In this document: positions 1-11,317 of the stretch, piece by piece
Layout: every line of letters starts with the position of its first letter
Position numbering within the stretch: the stretch's first letter is position 1
Assembly (NCBI GenBank): GCA_937944105.1
Contig: CALDZP010000012.1
Span: forward strand, 1 to 43,229
DNA from: an uncultured Ignavibacteria bacterium
GTDB lineage: Bacteria; Bacteroidota; Ignavibacteria; Ch128b
Length of the DNA: 43,229 bases
Direction of reading: 5' to 3'
The notes under the pieces: model-generated
Database searches by the model: none
The model's input: the letters and a program-made list of their open reading frames with translations, nothing else
What the model was told of the DNA's origin: nothing
Translations under genes and position numbers: made by a program

Positions 1-23
1 CACATGTTTCTTTTTTGTGAAGG

Positions 24-113
24 ATTGCTTCGAGCCAGCCAAAGGCTGTCTCTCGCAATGACAAACTAATTGGGACTGTAATTGCGAGTCCCGATTTAAA
101 TCGAGAAAGCAAT
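24..113. repeat. REP-like twin hairpin element
   Basis: Two adjacent imperfect hairpins are each bounded by ATTGC and GCAAT. In the first (24-59), outer arms 24-28/55-59 enclose GAG/CTC (32-34/50-52) and CAGCC/GGCTG (36-40/44-48) around an AAA loop. In the second (81-113), outer arms 81-85/109-113 enclose the perfect palindrome CGATTTAAATCG (92-103). Paired GC-containing hairpins in an AT-rich intergenic region resemble dispersed REP/BIME-type repeats. Whether copies occur elsewhere in this genome cannot be seen from the window. Confidence 0.6.
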
Positions 114-2010
<1,897 letters not shown>

Positions 2011-2019
2011 AAAAATAAA

Positions 2020-3531
2020 ATGAGAAAATTGATACTCATCATTGCTTTAACTTTGCTTCATTCTTCAATCTTTTCATTTCAAAATCAAGACAATAATTAT
2101 GAATTGAGATTGCGAAAAGCAATTGAACTTGTTTTTAATTTTCAATTCAAAGAAGCTGAGCAAAAATTGCTTGAACTCTCTGAAATTAATAAATCAGACT
2201 CAAGACCATTTTTATATCTCTCCAATATTTATGTCTGGAAATTTATTGGTGATCAACAAAAATCGGATTTCGAAAAGTTTGAGAACTTCAGTAAGCAGAC
2301 AATTCAAAGAGCTGAAAATATCTTAAAAACAAATCGTGATGATTTATGGTCATTTTATTCTCTATCAAGTATTTATGGTTATCGATCTCTGATGTACTTT
2401 ATGAATCGAGATTACCTGGATGGTTTATGGTCTGTAAAAAAATCCATTTCATGGACTGATGATCTAATTAAAAAGAATCCCAATTTCTACGATGGTTATT
2501 TATGGCGAGGAATTATTTATTTTTCTTTACATCAAGTTCCCTCAGCGTTTCGAAGTTTTTTATCAATCGTTGGACTTGAAGGTGATATTAAACAGGGCTT
2601 AAAAGATATACAATTAGTTTCGAAAAAAGGTGATTTGGCAAAAGTAGAAGCAAATTATTTCCTTTCTCAATTTTATTCTTCCTCTCTAAATGATAATCAG
2701 AAAGCTTATGAACTTTTAAGGGATTTGAGCTCAAAATATCCCGACAATGAATTATTTGTTTATTCGACTGCTGTTGAATTGATTAAATTACACAGAATAG
2801 ATGAAGCAAAAACTCATCTTTTTAGAATTGTCAAAAACAATTCTGTTGAAATTAAAGCTATCAAGGAATTGAGTTATTTTTTATTAGGCGATTGTTTCTT
2901 TTACCAGAATGAATTCAAAGATGCAATTACCTACTATGAAATTTTTTTGAATCAATATAAACAAAATCAATATAAACCAACCGCCTGTTTTCGGGCTGGA
3001 CTTTCGTTTTATTTTATTGATGATAATAAAAAAGCTACATATTATCTGGAGAAATGTACTTCAATTAATTCGAAAGTAAGCGAAGATAAATTTTATCAAC
3101 GATATGCAAAAAAGATTTTGAATTCTAATTTTGATCAAAAAATTTTAAAAATTTTCCTTGCCTGGAATTATCTTAGATCTGGCAAATTTGAATTAGCTAT
3201 AAGTCGTTTTGATGAAATTTTAAATTCTAATAAAAACAATGATTTGAAAATTGTTTTGAGGTATTTAATAGGGTTAAGTTATTATAAAATGAATGATACA
3301 ACAAACTCGAAAAAAAATTTCAATGAAGTTATAAGAATGAATTCAAAAGACGAATTGTGGGCAAAAGCTTTTGCATATTTATATCTGGCAAGATTAGAAT
3401 TCAGCTCAAGAAATTATCAGGCCTCAGATAACTATATAACTAAAATACTGGATATGGATAATTTCGATTTTGAGAATTCTGTAAAATCGCAGGCAAAAAA
3501 TCTTAGAGAAAGGATTAAAAATAATTTTTGA
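2020..3531 (+). CDS. Secreted TPR-repeat protein
   Basis: This 503-residue protein begins with a signal peptide (Lys-Leu charged start, hydrophobic core LILIIALTLL, ending near residue 20). It continues as an all-helical array with the A/Y/F spacing of tetratricopeptide repeats, clearest at about 260-345 (SYFLLGDCFFYQNEFKDAIT) and 380-490 (LAWNYLRSGKFELAISRFDE). It is likely a periplasmic or envelope scaffold that binds another protein. It follows pyrG by 9 bases, but a role in nucleotide metabolism does not follow from that. No enzymatic motif is visible, and a specific function cannot be assigned. Confidence 0.75.
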   Translation: MRKLILIIALTLLHSSIFSFQNQDNNYELRLRKAIELVFNFQFKEAEQKLLELSEINKSDSRPFLYLSNIYVWKFIGDQQKSDFEKFENFSKQTIQRAENILKTNRDDLWSFYSLSSIYGYRSLMYFMNRDYLDGLWSVKKSISWTDDLIKKNPNFYDGYLWRGIIYFSLHQVPSAFRSFLSIVGLEGDIKQGLKDIQLVSKKGDLAKVEANYFLSQFYSSSLNDNQKAYELLRDLSSKYPDNELFVYSTAVELIKLHRIDEAKTHLFRIVKNNSVEIKAIKELSYFLLGDCFFYQNEFKDAITYYEIFLNQYKQNQYKPTACFRAGLSFYFIDDNKKATYYLEKCTSINSKVSEDKFYQRYAKKILNSNFDQKILKIFLAWNYLRSGKFELAISRFDEILNSNKNNDLKIVLRYLIGLSYYKMNDTTNSKKNFNEVIRMNSKDELWAKAFAYLYLARLEFSSRNYQASDNYITKILDMDNFDFENSVKSQAKNLRERIKNNF

Positions 3532-3739
3532 ATTTATCTAAATTGTTTGATGGGTATTAATCAAATCATTTTTGGTTTAAATAATATCAACTGTCTTCAT
3601 TTTTTATTTTAGGAATTTAAAGGTTTTGGGAATAACGAAAAATTCTCATAGAAAAGACTTAATTGATAAAAAAAGATAAAAAAATCATAGAAAAATTGAT
3701 AAAATTTTAGTCTTTAACTAAATTGCACGCACAATTGAG
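3532..3739. other. Intergenic region upstream of purN
   Basis: This 208-base AT-rich stretch separates the TPR gene from the purN-rodA run, so the operon's promoter should lie here. I found no TAnnTTTG -7 element, no purine-riboswitch-like conserved core and no GC-rich terminator hairpin. Confidence 0.4.
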
Positions 3740-4369
3740 ATGAATTTTAAAAGCTTTAAGATCTGTGTATTTGCGTCTGGTCGTGGTTCGAATTTGCAGG
3801 CAATCTTGAATGCGATTGATAATGGAAAGCTTGATTGTGAAGTGACATTTGTGCTTAGTAATAATTCTGATTCTGGTGCTTTAGAAATTGCGAGAAGTAG
3901 AAACATTCCCGCTTTTCATCTTAGTGAAAAAAAATTTCATAAAAATAGTTTTGAAGAATCTTTAATGGATTTACTCGATAAATTTAATCCTGATTTAATT
4001 GTACTGGCGGGCTATATGAAGCTCATTCCAGAAAAGGTGATTAAAAAATTCAGAAATAGAATTATAAATATTCATCCAGCTTTGTTACCGAAGTATGGTG
4101 GAAAAGGGATGTATGGTATGAATGTTCATAAAGCAGTTTTTAATGCTAAAGAAAAAATTTCTGGTGTAACTATTCATCTTGTTAATGAAAAATATGATGA
4201 AGGAAAAATAATATTTCAAAAAGAAATCGATATCTCAAATTGTAAATCTCCCGAAGAAATCTCTGAAAAAATTCTGGAGATTGAACATCAAGTTTATCCT
4301 GATATTATTCAAAAAATCATCGAAGGTAAAATTTTATTGACAGAAGATGCTGGGCAATCTAAAAATTAA
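3740..4369 (+). CDS. purN: Phosphoribosylglycinamide formyltransferase
   Basis: Transfers a formyl group from 10-formyl-tetrahydrofolate to glycinamide ribonucleotide, step 3 of IMP synthesis. The N-terminal phosphate-binding motif FASGRGSNLQAI and the catalytic Asn-x-His in INIHPALLPKYGG are intact, as is the later Asp in VNEKYDEGKII. At 209 residues it has the usual length of the folate-dependent PurN class (PurT is ATP-dependent and unrelated). Its 3' end overlaps purH by 23 bases, which suggests translational coupling of the two purine genes. Confidence 0.96.
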   Translation: MNFKSFKICVFASGRGSNLQAILNAIDNGKLDCEVTFVLSNNSDSGALEIARSRNIPAFHLSEKKFHKNSFEESLMDLLDKFNPDLIVLAGYMKLIPEKVIKKFRNRIINIHPALLPKYGGKGMYGMNVHKAVFNAKEKISGVTIHLVNEKYDEGKIIFQKEIDISNCKSPEEISEKILEIEHQVYPDIIQKIIEGKILLTEDAGQSKN

Positions 4370-5885
4370 AAGAGCTTTAATAAGTGTTTATGATAAAACA
4401 GGTTTGCTTGAACTTGTGGAAGTTCTCAATCAATTTAATATTGAAATTTTTTCTACAGGTGGAACTTTTGATTTTTTAAGTCAAAAATTTAATACTATTA
4501 AAAACTTAAGTGAAATTACTGGAATTACATCACTTCTTGATGGTAGAGTAAAAACACTTCATCCACTTGTTCATTCTGCAATACTTGCTAAAAAAGATTC
4601 TGAAAAACACCTTGATGAACTAAAAGCAGCCGGGATTGAACCATTTGATCTTGTAATTATTAATTTCTACCCATTTGAAAATGTTATAAACAATCAAAAT
4701 TTGTCAGAAGATGAAATAATTGAATACATAGATATTGGTGGACCTACCCTTGTTCGTTCAGCTGCTAAAAATTTTAATTCGGTTGTAATCATTTCATCGA
4801 TTAATCAATATCCAGGATTAATTGAAGAATTAAAAAATAATTCTGGTAAGATAAATATCAATCTAAGGAGACAATTTGCGGCAGAAGCATTTCAAAATAT
4901 TGTTAAATATGATATTGCAATCAGTAATTATTTTAATCAAGATAAAGTAATGAATATCTCTCTAAATCTTGAAAAAGATTTACGATATGGTGAGAATCCT
5001 CATCAATCTGCAAAATTATATGGTGATTTCTTCAAATCCTTTCAACAATTACACGGTAAAGAACTTTCTTATAATAATATTCTTGATATTACTTCTGCTG
5101 CAGAATTAGTTTTTGAATTTGACAAAATTGCTTGTGCAATAGTTAAGCACAATTCACCATGTGGAGTTGCAATTGGCAATTCGATAAAAGAAGCTTATGA
5201 AAAAGCTTTAAAATGTGATCCTGTTTCTGCATTTGGTGGAATTGTTGCTTTTAATAAATCAGTTAATGCAGAAATAGCCAATCAGCTAAATAAAATTTTT
5301 CTCGAAGTTATAGTTGCCCCAGATTTTGATCAAGAAGCTTTAGAGATATTAAAAAGCAAGAAAGACAGGCGAATTATTAAAGTGAATGATAATTTCAAAT
5401 CAATAAAAAGTTTTTTGCACACATACGAATTAAAAAGTGTCCCAGGTGCAATTTTAATTCAATCCAAAGATGATTGTGTTTTAGTGAATGATTTTCTCGA
5501 GTTTGTAACAGTTTCTCAACCAGATCAAAGAGAGATAGATGATTTGAAATTTGCTTTTACTGTTTCAAAGTATGTGAAATCTAATGCAATTGTTTTTGCG
5601 AAAAATGGTATGACATTAGGCATTGGTGGTGGTCAAACCTCTAGAGTAGATTCAGTTAAAATTGCTTTAATGAAAGCAAAAGAATTTAATCACGATTTAG
5701 ATGATTCTGTTGTTGCTTCAGATGGATTTTTCCCTTTTTCTGATTCAATAGAAATTGCAGCATCAGCTGGTGCTAAAGCTTTCATTCAACCTGGTGGATC
5801 AATTCGTGATTCTGAGGTTATTCAATTTGCAAACGATAACAAATTAAAAATTGTATTAACAAGAATTAGACATTTTAAACATTAG
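4347..5885 (+). CDS. purH: Bifunctional AICAR transformylase / IMP cyclohydrolase
   Basis: Performs the final two steps of IMP synthesis. The N-terminal methylglyoxal-synthase-like cyclohydrolase domain (about 1-140) starts RALISVYDKTGLLELVEVL with the STGGT loop. The C-terminal transformylase domain contains LRYGENPHQSA, the catalytic Lys-His in AIVKHNSPCGVAIG, and DPVSAFGGIVAFN. The length of 512 residues is typical. The chosen ATG lies inside purN; no later start would preserve the domain. The gap to mreB is only 8 bases, which ties purine synthesis to the cell-shape genes. Confidence 0.97.
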   Translation: MLGNLKIKRALISVYDKTGLLELVEVLNQFNIEIFSTGGTFDFLSQKFNTIKNLSEITGITSLLDGRVKTLHPLVHSAILAKKDSEKHLDELKAAGIEPFDLVIINFYPFENVINNQNLSEDEIIEYIDIGGPTLVRSAAKNFNSVVIISSINQYPGLIEELKNNSGKININLRRQFAAEAFQNIVKYDIAISNYFNQDKVMNISLNLEKDLRYGENPHQSAKLYGDFFKSFQQLHGKELSYNNILDITSAAELVFEFDKIACAIVKHNSPCGVAIGNSIKEAYEKALKCDPVSAFGGIVAFNKSVNAEIANQLNKIFLEVIVAPDFDQEALEILKSKKDRRIIKVNDNFKSIKSFLHTYELKSVPGAILIQSKDDCVLVNDFLEFVTVSQPDQREIDDLKFAFTVSKYVKSNAIVFAKNGMTLGIGGGQTSRVDSVKIALMKAKEFNHDLDDSVVASDGFFPFSDSIEIAASAGAKAFIQPGGSIRDSEVIQFANDNKLKIVLTRIRHFKH

Positions 5886-5893
5886 GATTAAAT

Positions 5894-6919
5894 ATGGGAT
5901 TATTGAACATTTTTTCATCGGACATCGCAATTGATTTGGGCACAGCGAACACTCTAATTTATATTAGAGGAAAAGGAATTGTATTAAATGAGCCGTCAAT
6001 TGTTGCATTTGATAAAAATACAAAAAGAATAATTGCTGTTGGAAACCAAGCAAAAGAAATTCAGGGAAGAGAACACCGAGATATAAAAGTGAGTCGTCCC
6101 TTAAGAGATGGGGTTATTGCAGATTTTGAAATTGCAGAAGGTATGCTCAGAACTTTTATAAAAATGAGTAAAGGTGGTTTGCTCCCAAGTAGAAGAATTG
6201 TCATTGCTGTCCCCACAGGAATTACAGAAGTAGAAAAGCGAGCGGTTAGAGATTCAGCAGAACATGCTGGGGCAAAAGAAGTTCACTTAATTGCAGAGCC
6301 AATGGCTGCAGCGATTGGAATTGGTTGTGATGTTGAATCGCCAGTTGGTAATATGATCATAGATATTGGTGGCGGAACGACAGAAATTGCAGTGATTGCT
6401 TTATCTGGTATTGTGACTGATGAATCCATTCGAATTGCTGGTGATGAAATGAATAACGCAATTCAACAATTTTTTAAGAAAAACTACAATATTTTGATTG
6501 GTGAACGAACAGCAGAAATGATTAAAATTCAAGTTGGTTCTGCGATGCCATTAAAAGAAGAAATTACCATTCAGGTAAAAGGTAGAGATCTTGTTCAGGG
6601 AATCCCAACATCTGTAGATGTTAGTTCAGAAGAAATTAGAGAAGCATTGCGTGAGCCAGTTGATCAAATTATTGAAGCAATAAAAGTTACACTTGAAAAA
6701 ACACCACCAGAATTAAGTGCCGATATACTTGATAGAGGAATTTTATTAACAGGAGGTGGTGCTTTGCTTAAAGGCTTAGATGAGAGAATTAGATTGGAAA
6801 CGAATTTACCAGTTCATGTTGCCGAAGATCCACTAACAGCTGTGGTTCGTGGTGTTGGAAAAGTTCTCGAAAATTTTGATAAATATGAACGCGTCTTAAT
6901 TCGAAGTAGAAGATATTGA
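5894..6919 (+). CDS. mreB: Rod shape-determining actin homologue MreB
   Basis: MreB forms membrane-associated filaments that organise lateral-wall peptidoglycan synthesis. The protein has actin-fold nucleotide-binding motifs: IAIDLGTANTLIY near residue 11 (phosphate 1), MIIDIGGGTTEIAVI (phosphate 2) and GILLTGGGALLKGLD (adenosine motif). Its 341 residues match the family. An AGGA at about 6 bases upstream supports the ATG. It heads mreB-mreC-mreD-mrdA-rodA and follows purH by 8 bases. Confidence 0.98.
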   Translation: MGLLNIFSSDIAIDLGTANTLIYIRGKGIVLNEPSIVAFDKNTKRIIAVGNQAKEIQGREHRDIKVSRPLRDGVIADFEIAEGMLRTFIKMSKGGLLPSRRIVIAVPTGITEVEKRAVRDSAEHAGAKEVHLIAEPMAAAIGIGCDVESPVGNMIIDIGGGTTEIAVIALSGIVTDESIRIAGDEMNNAIQQFFKKNYNILIGERTAEMIKIQVGSAMPLKEEITIQVKGRDLVQGIPTSVDVSSEEIREALREPVDQIIEAIKVTLEKTPPELSADILDRGILLTGGGALLKGLDERIRLETNLPVHVAEDPLTAVVRGVGKVLENFDKYERVLIRSRRY

Positions 6920-6920
6920 G

Positions 6921-7742
6921 ATGATTTACTGGATTGTAAGATTTGTAAATAATTACAGGCAATATGTTATACTCACTATCTTAATTCTATTTTCACTCTT
7001 TCTGCTAAGTCTCAATCCATCAAAACAAATTACAACTCTTCGTAAAGGTTCTTTCTTAATTTATGCTCTCTTTAATTATATTAAAACACCGATTGATGAA
7101 TTCGTTTACTACAAGAAAGAGAATGAAATTTTAAGACGAGAAAACTCAGAATTGAGTCAAAAGCTATTTGAGCTTAAAGAATTTGAAGATGAAAAAGAAG
7201 AGCTGTATGATTTGCTTGAATTTAAAAAACAAAATCCCATTAATTATAAAACTGCAAAAATTATACTTAAATCAAAAGATGTTGTTGAAAATAAACTTAT
7301 TCTAAATAAAGGATTAAGAGATGGCATTAAATTAAATGCTATTGTTTTTAATTCTAAAGGTTTAATTGGTTATATATCTGATTTAACAGGTAATTATTCC
7401 GTTGTTCATACAATTGCAAATCATAACCTGAGAATTAGTGTAAAGAATGAGCGAACAAAAGCTTTAGGCATATTGAACTGGGATGGTGAAAAATTTAAAG
7501 TCTATAATGTTAGTAAATCGGCGGATGTAAAAGAAGGGGATATTTTTAGTACATCTGAGTACAGTTCTCTTTTTCCGCCAGATATTCCTGTTATTAAAGT
7601 AACATATGCATCAAAAGAATCAGAAACTCTTTTTTTTGACATTACCGGTAAAGCTCTTTCGGAGATGGAGGATATCAATTATTGTATGATCGTTGAACCT
7701 GATCAAAACACTTATAATTTAAGATTTATCAGAAAAAAATGA
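6921..7742 (+). CDS. mreC: Rod shape-determining protein MreC
   Basis: MreC is a bitopic inner-membrane protein whose periplasmic part activates PBP2-RodA. One transmembrane segment is visible at about residues 15-32 (YVILTILILFSLFLLSL). It is followed by a charged coiled coil at about 62-110 and then the beta-rich MreC domain (LKSKDVVENKLILNKGLRDG). The protein has 273 residues. Its start lies one base after the mreB stop and its stop overlaps mreD by four bases (ATGA). Confidence 0.95.
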   Translation: MIYWIVRFVNNYRQYVILTILILFSLFLLSLNPSKQITTLRKGSFLIYALFNYIKTPIDEFVYYKKENEILRRENSELSQKLFELKEFEDEKEELYDLLEFKKQNPINYKTAKIILKSKDVVENKLILNKGLRDGIKLNAIVFNSKGLIGYISDLTGNYSVVHTIANHNLRISVKNERTKALGILNWDGEKFKVYNVSKSADVKEGDIFSTSEYSSLFPPDIPVIKVTYASKESETLFFDITGKALSEMEDINYCMIVEPDQNTYNLRFIRKK

Positions 7743-8224
7743 TTAATAGATATTTTACTGCCGGTATACACTTGAGCTTGATTTTAATTTTGCAACTTAC
7801 ACTTGTAGAATTAATTTCTTTCCAGAACTTTAAGCCTGATTTAATAATGATTGGATTAATTTATTTTACATTAAGATTTGGACAAATTCCAGGAGTGATT
7901 GCTGCTTTTTTTGTGGGTTTGTTTTTCGATATTTTAAGTAATGGAATAATAGGTGCAAGCTCACTTTCTAAAGTTATTGCTTGTTTTATTGCCGGTTATT
8001 TTAGTGATCAAGATTCAGAAAGAGTGGAGATATCGATTAATTTTTTTGTGATTGTTTTTTTCATTACAGTAATTGAGAAAATAATTTATATTTTTGTTGC
8101 GGTTAATTTAGATTTCAAATATTTATTAATTTATCTTGTCAATTTTGGATTGATTCCTTCAGTTGTAACTTTGATATTCAGTCTTTTAATTTTATTATTC
8201 CCTAAAGAAAAAGAATTAAGATAG
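7739..8224 (+). CDS. mreD: Rod shape-determining protein MreD
   Basis: A 161-residue polytopic membrane protein with about five hydrophobic segments (for example LSLILILQLTLVELI, GVIAAFFVGLFFDIL and SVVTLIFSLLILLFP). MreD sequences are poorly conserved, so the call rests on size, topology and position between mreC (ATGA overlap) and mrdA (6-base gap). The motif FFDILSNGIIGAS matches the FFDxxxxxxxG pattern typical of MreD. Confidence 0.9.
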   Translation: MINRYFTAGIHLSLILILQLTLVELISFQNFKPDLIMIGLIYFTLRFGQIPGVIAAFFVGLFFDILSNGIIGASSLSKVIACFIAGYFSDQDSERVEISINFFVIVFFITVIEKIIYIFVAVNLDFKYLLIYLVNFGLIPSVVTLIFSLLILLFPKEKELR

Positions 8225-8230
8225 TAGAGA

Positions 8231-10012
8231 ATGAGAGAGCTTTCACCTCAAATTAGGACATCGATTATAAATATTTTGACAATTGTGATTTTCTTTTCAT
8301 TGGGGTTCAGGCTTTATCAGATACAAATAGTTGAAACAGAAAAATTTCAAAAAACATCTGAAAAAAATGCAATAAAAGAAAAGGTTATCGAACCATACCG
8401 TGGAATTTTTTATGACCGTAATTGGAAAGTTTTAGTTGACAATCAACCGAGTTTTACTCTTCGAATAACGCCATATTATTTTGACACTTCGTTAATTCCA
8501 ATTCTTGAAAAATATTTTAATTTAAAACATGGTTACATCAAATACATTCTAAGAGTTAATAAAAGTTTTTCTCCTTTTATTCCGATAAGAATTCAACGTG
8601 GGCTTAGCTTTGAACAAATTAGCTGGTTAGAAGAAAATAAAGAATACTTAACAGGTGTTGATTATTCAATAGATATGCAGAGAGCTTATCCTGCGGGAAT
8701 CAGAGGTTCTCATTTATTCGGATATTGCAAAGAAATTTCTCGAAAAGAATTAGAAGAGAAAAAAGAATTTTATATAATGGGTGATTTTGTTGGACATAGT
8801 GGATTAGAAAAATATTATGAAGATTATCTCAGGGGTAGAAAGGGTAAACAGTTTATTTATGTTGATTCAAAAGGTAGAGAAATTAATCCGGTTAATGGAG
8901 GACAAAACGATATCAAACCAGTTTCTGGATATAATGCTCAATTGACCATTGATGGAGATTTACAAAAATTAGCGGAGGAATTATTAGAAGGGAAAAGTGG
9001 AGCAATTGTGGCTATTGATCCGGATAATGGTGAGATTTTAGCATTGGTAAGTAAACCAGATTTTGATTTATCTCATTTTGCAAGCATGACTCCTGCTTCA
9101 ATCTGGCGTGAATTGAATTCGGACAAAAGAGTTCCCTTATTTAATCGTGCAACAATGTCAATTTATCCACCAGGTTCTTGCTTTAAACCAGTTAATGCAG
9201 TTGCAGCATTGAATGAAAATGTGATAGATGAAAAATTTACTTATGGATGTGGTGGTGGTTTTTCTTTTGGTAATCATTTTTATAAATGTATGGGTACTCA
9301 CGGTCCATTGAATGTTGTACATGCAATTGAAAAATCTTGCAATACTTTTTTCTTTAATTTAATTCTTAAGAATGGTTTTGAAAGATGGACAAAATATGGC
9401 AGCCTTTTCGGTTTTGGTAAAAAAACTGGAATAGATATTTATGAAGAGACTTCCGGTATTTTACCTTCAATTGAATATTACAATAAAATTTATGGAATTA
9501 ATCGCTGGACTAAAGGTTATATCGTTAGTCTAGGAGTTGGACAGGGTGAACTTGGGGTTACACCACTTCAAATGGCAGTTTATGTTGCAACAATTGCAAA
9601 TGGTGGAACATGGTACAGACCTCATGCTGTAAGAAAACTATTTAATCCTGAGGCTAATCCACCAGAAATTGTTATACCAATAGAAGGGAAAAAACTTCCT
9701 GTAAAAGATGAAGCAATTGAACTTGTTAGAAAAGGAATGTATCTGGTTGTAAATGGCGCTGGTACAGCAACTCATGTTCGAATACCAGGTATTGAAGTTG
9801 CTGGTAAAACCGGTACTGCACAAAATCCACATGGTAAAGATCATGCCTGGTTTATTGGATTTGCACCTTTTGAAAATCCTAGAATTGCTATTGCTGTTAT
9901 AGTTGAAAATGCAGGATTTGGTGGTACCGTTGCTGCACCAATTGCAAAACAATTAATCGAGTTCTATTTGAAGGATAGTAAAAAGAATGATAAAATTCTT
10001 GCGCAAAGGTAA
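8231..10012 (+). CDS. mrdA: Penicillin-binding protein 2 (elongasome transpeptidase)
   Basis: Class B PBP that cross-links peptidoglycan during cell elongation. An N-terminal transmembrane anchor lies at about residues 11-27. The pedestal/dimerisation domain follows, with [12 protein letters not shown] and the [11 protein letters not shown] region. The transpeptidase domain holds the active-site Ser316-x-x-Lys319 in PPGSCFKP, Ser369-Cys-Asn371 and Lys526-Thr-Gly. A Cys follows the nucleophile where Thr is more usual. The 593 residues fit PBP2 rather than the FtsI subfamily, and so does the position directly before rodA. Confidence 0.97.
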   Translation: MRELSPQIRTSIINILTIVIFFSLGFRLYQIQIVETEKFQKTSEKNAIKEKVIEPYRGIFYDRNWKVLVDNQPSFTLRITPYYFDTSLIPILEKYFNLKHGYIKYILRVNKSFSPFIPIRIQRGLSFEQISWLEENKEYLTGVDYSIDMQRAYPAGIRGSHLFGYCKEISRKELEEKKEFYIMGDFVGHSGLEKYYEDYLRGRKGKQFIYVDSKGREINPVNGGQNDIKPVSGYNAQLTIDGDLQKLAEELLEGKSGAIVAIDPDNGEILALVSKPDFDLSHFASMTPASIWRELNSDKRVPLFNRATMSIYPPGSCFKPVNAVAALNENVIDEKFTYGCGGGFSFGNHFYKCMGTHGPLNVVHAIEKSCNTFFFNLILKNGFERWTKYGSLFGFGKKTGIDIYEETSGILPSIEYYNKIYGINRWTKGYIVSLGVGQGELGVTPLQMAVYVATIANGGTWYRPHAVRKLFNPEANPPEIVIPIEGKKLPVKDEAIELVRKGMYLVVNGAGTATHVRIPGIEVAGKTGTAQNPHGKDHAWFIGFAPFENPRIAIAVIVENAGFGGTVAAPIAKQLIEFYLKDSKKNDKILAQR

Positions 10013-11252
10013 GTTTAAATCTGAAAGCGTTGAATATAAGTTAACCGATAAAGTAGACTTTTATTTACTTATATCTTCGTTGATAATTATTATTTTTGGT
10101 TTACTTTCCATTTATAGTTCGACTTTTAATATTCCATCTTTACATACAAATTTCTATAAACAACTGTTTTTTGCAATCATTGGAGTATTTGCTGGAATAT
10201 TTGTTTATAATCTTTCTTTGAAGGTATTCAATTTGGTAGCCGTTCCGTTTTACATTTTATCACTAATACTTTTAATATTTGTTTTATTCCTAGGAAAAAA
10301 AGTTTCTGGAAATCAAGCATGGCTTAATCTTGGTGATTTTTCTCTTCAACCATCAGAAATTTCGAAGTTTGCTGTAATTTTAATGCTTGCTCATGTTTTT
10401 GCTAAGAAAAATTTTAATGTTAATACACTCAAAGGTTTTTTACTTATTTCAGCTATTGTTTTTGTACCAGCATTATTAATAATACTTCAGAAAGATATTG
10501 GAACGGCAATTGTCTTTTTTTCCATTTTGATATTTGGATTATTCTGGAATGGATTATCTGGTTTTTCTGTTTTTGTTTTGGTAAGTCCTGTAATTGTCGC
10601 ATTTTCATCTTTATTAGGTTTTATTCCACTAATTATATCATTAATAGGTGTCATATTAATTCTTTTTTATTTTAAGAGGGAGATGTTTCTATCAATTGGG
10701 ATTCTATCTTTAAATTTAGCAGCTGCTGTTCTTGTAGAGCTTTCCTTTCTTATTCTATCACCTCATCAGATTAATCGAATAAAGAATTTTCTCGACCCAA
10801 ATTTTGATCCTCTTGGTAGCGGTTATAATGCTTTACAGGCAAAAGTTGCTATGGGTTCTGGAGGACTATTTGGCAAAGGATTTCTCGCCGGTAGTCAAAC
10901 TCAATTAAAGTTTATTCCCGCTCAATGGACGGATTTTGTTTTTTGTGTTGTTGGAGAAGAATTTGGTTTTATAGGTTCAATCTTTATTCTTGTTTTATAT
11001 TTTATTGTAATTACAAGAATGTTACACATAGCAAAAACCAGTGATTCTGTCTTTAGAAGTAGTGTAATGATTATGTCTGTTTCTGTTTTGTTGACACACA
11101 TTTTTATTAATATCGGGATGACGATTGGTTTAGTCCCGGTTATTGGCATACCTTTACCATTGATGAGTTATGGTGGTAGCGCACTTGTTACAAATATGAT
11201 GATGATAGCCACGGCTTTAAATTTTTATCGACATAGAACTTCGTACGCTTGA
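9987..11252 (+). CDS. rodA: SEDS peptidoglycan glycosyltransferase RodA
   Basis: Polymerises glycan strands from lipid II together with PBP2. The 421-residue polytopic protein has about ten membrane segments. SEDS signatures are present: [19 protein letters not shown], the conserved Asp-containing loop [18 protein letters not shown], and the C-terminal [16 protein letters not shown]. It overlaps the end of mrdA by 26 bases. Its stop codon overlaps the putative -33 element of the next operon, so it ends this transcription unit. Confidence 0.97.
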   Translation: MIKFLRKGKFKSESVEYKLTDKVDFYLLISSLIIIIFGLLSIYSSTFNIPSLHTNFYKQLFFAIIGVFAGIFVYNLSLKVFNLVAVPFYILSLILLIFVLFLGKKVSGNQAWLNLGDFSLQPSEISKFAVILMLAHVFAKKNFNVNTLKGFLLISAIVFVPALLIILQKDIGTAIVFFSILIFGLFWNGLSGFSVFVLVSPVIVAFSSLLGFIPLIISLIGVILILFYFKREMFLSIGILSLNLAAAVLVELSFLILSPHQINRIKNFLDPNFDPLGSGYNALQAKVAMGSGGLFGKGFLAGSQTQLKFIPAQWTDFVFCVVGEEFGFIGSIFILVLYFIVITRMLHIAKTSDSVFRSSVMIMSVSVLLTHIFINIGMTIGLVPVIGIPLPLMSYGGSALVTNMMMIATALNFYRHRTSYA

Positions 11253-11280
11253 ACCATTTAATTCGAATTATTTAATTTTG
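11249..11280 (+). promoter_or_regulatory. Bacteroidota-type promoter of the TonB-receptor operon
   Basis: TTG at 11249-11251 is separated by 21 bases from TAATTTTG at 11273-11280. This fits the Bacteroidota primary-sigma consensus TTG-N17-23-TAnnTTTG. A start site near 11287 would leave a leader of about 30 bases with the GTGAGG ribosome site before ATG 11318. Confidence 0.6.
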
Positions 11281-11317
11281 AAAAAATATAATTAATAAAC
11301 TTCAAAGTGAGGTTGAG

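Noticed and set aside
3532-3739. Purine riboswitch before purN
   Set aside because: No conserved purine-aptamer core or paired stems could be found in the 208 bases.
9638-9952. 104-residue minus-strand ORF
   Set aside because: Antisense to the transpeptidase domain of PBP2; composition is Ser/Asn/Cys-rich without any motif.
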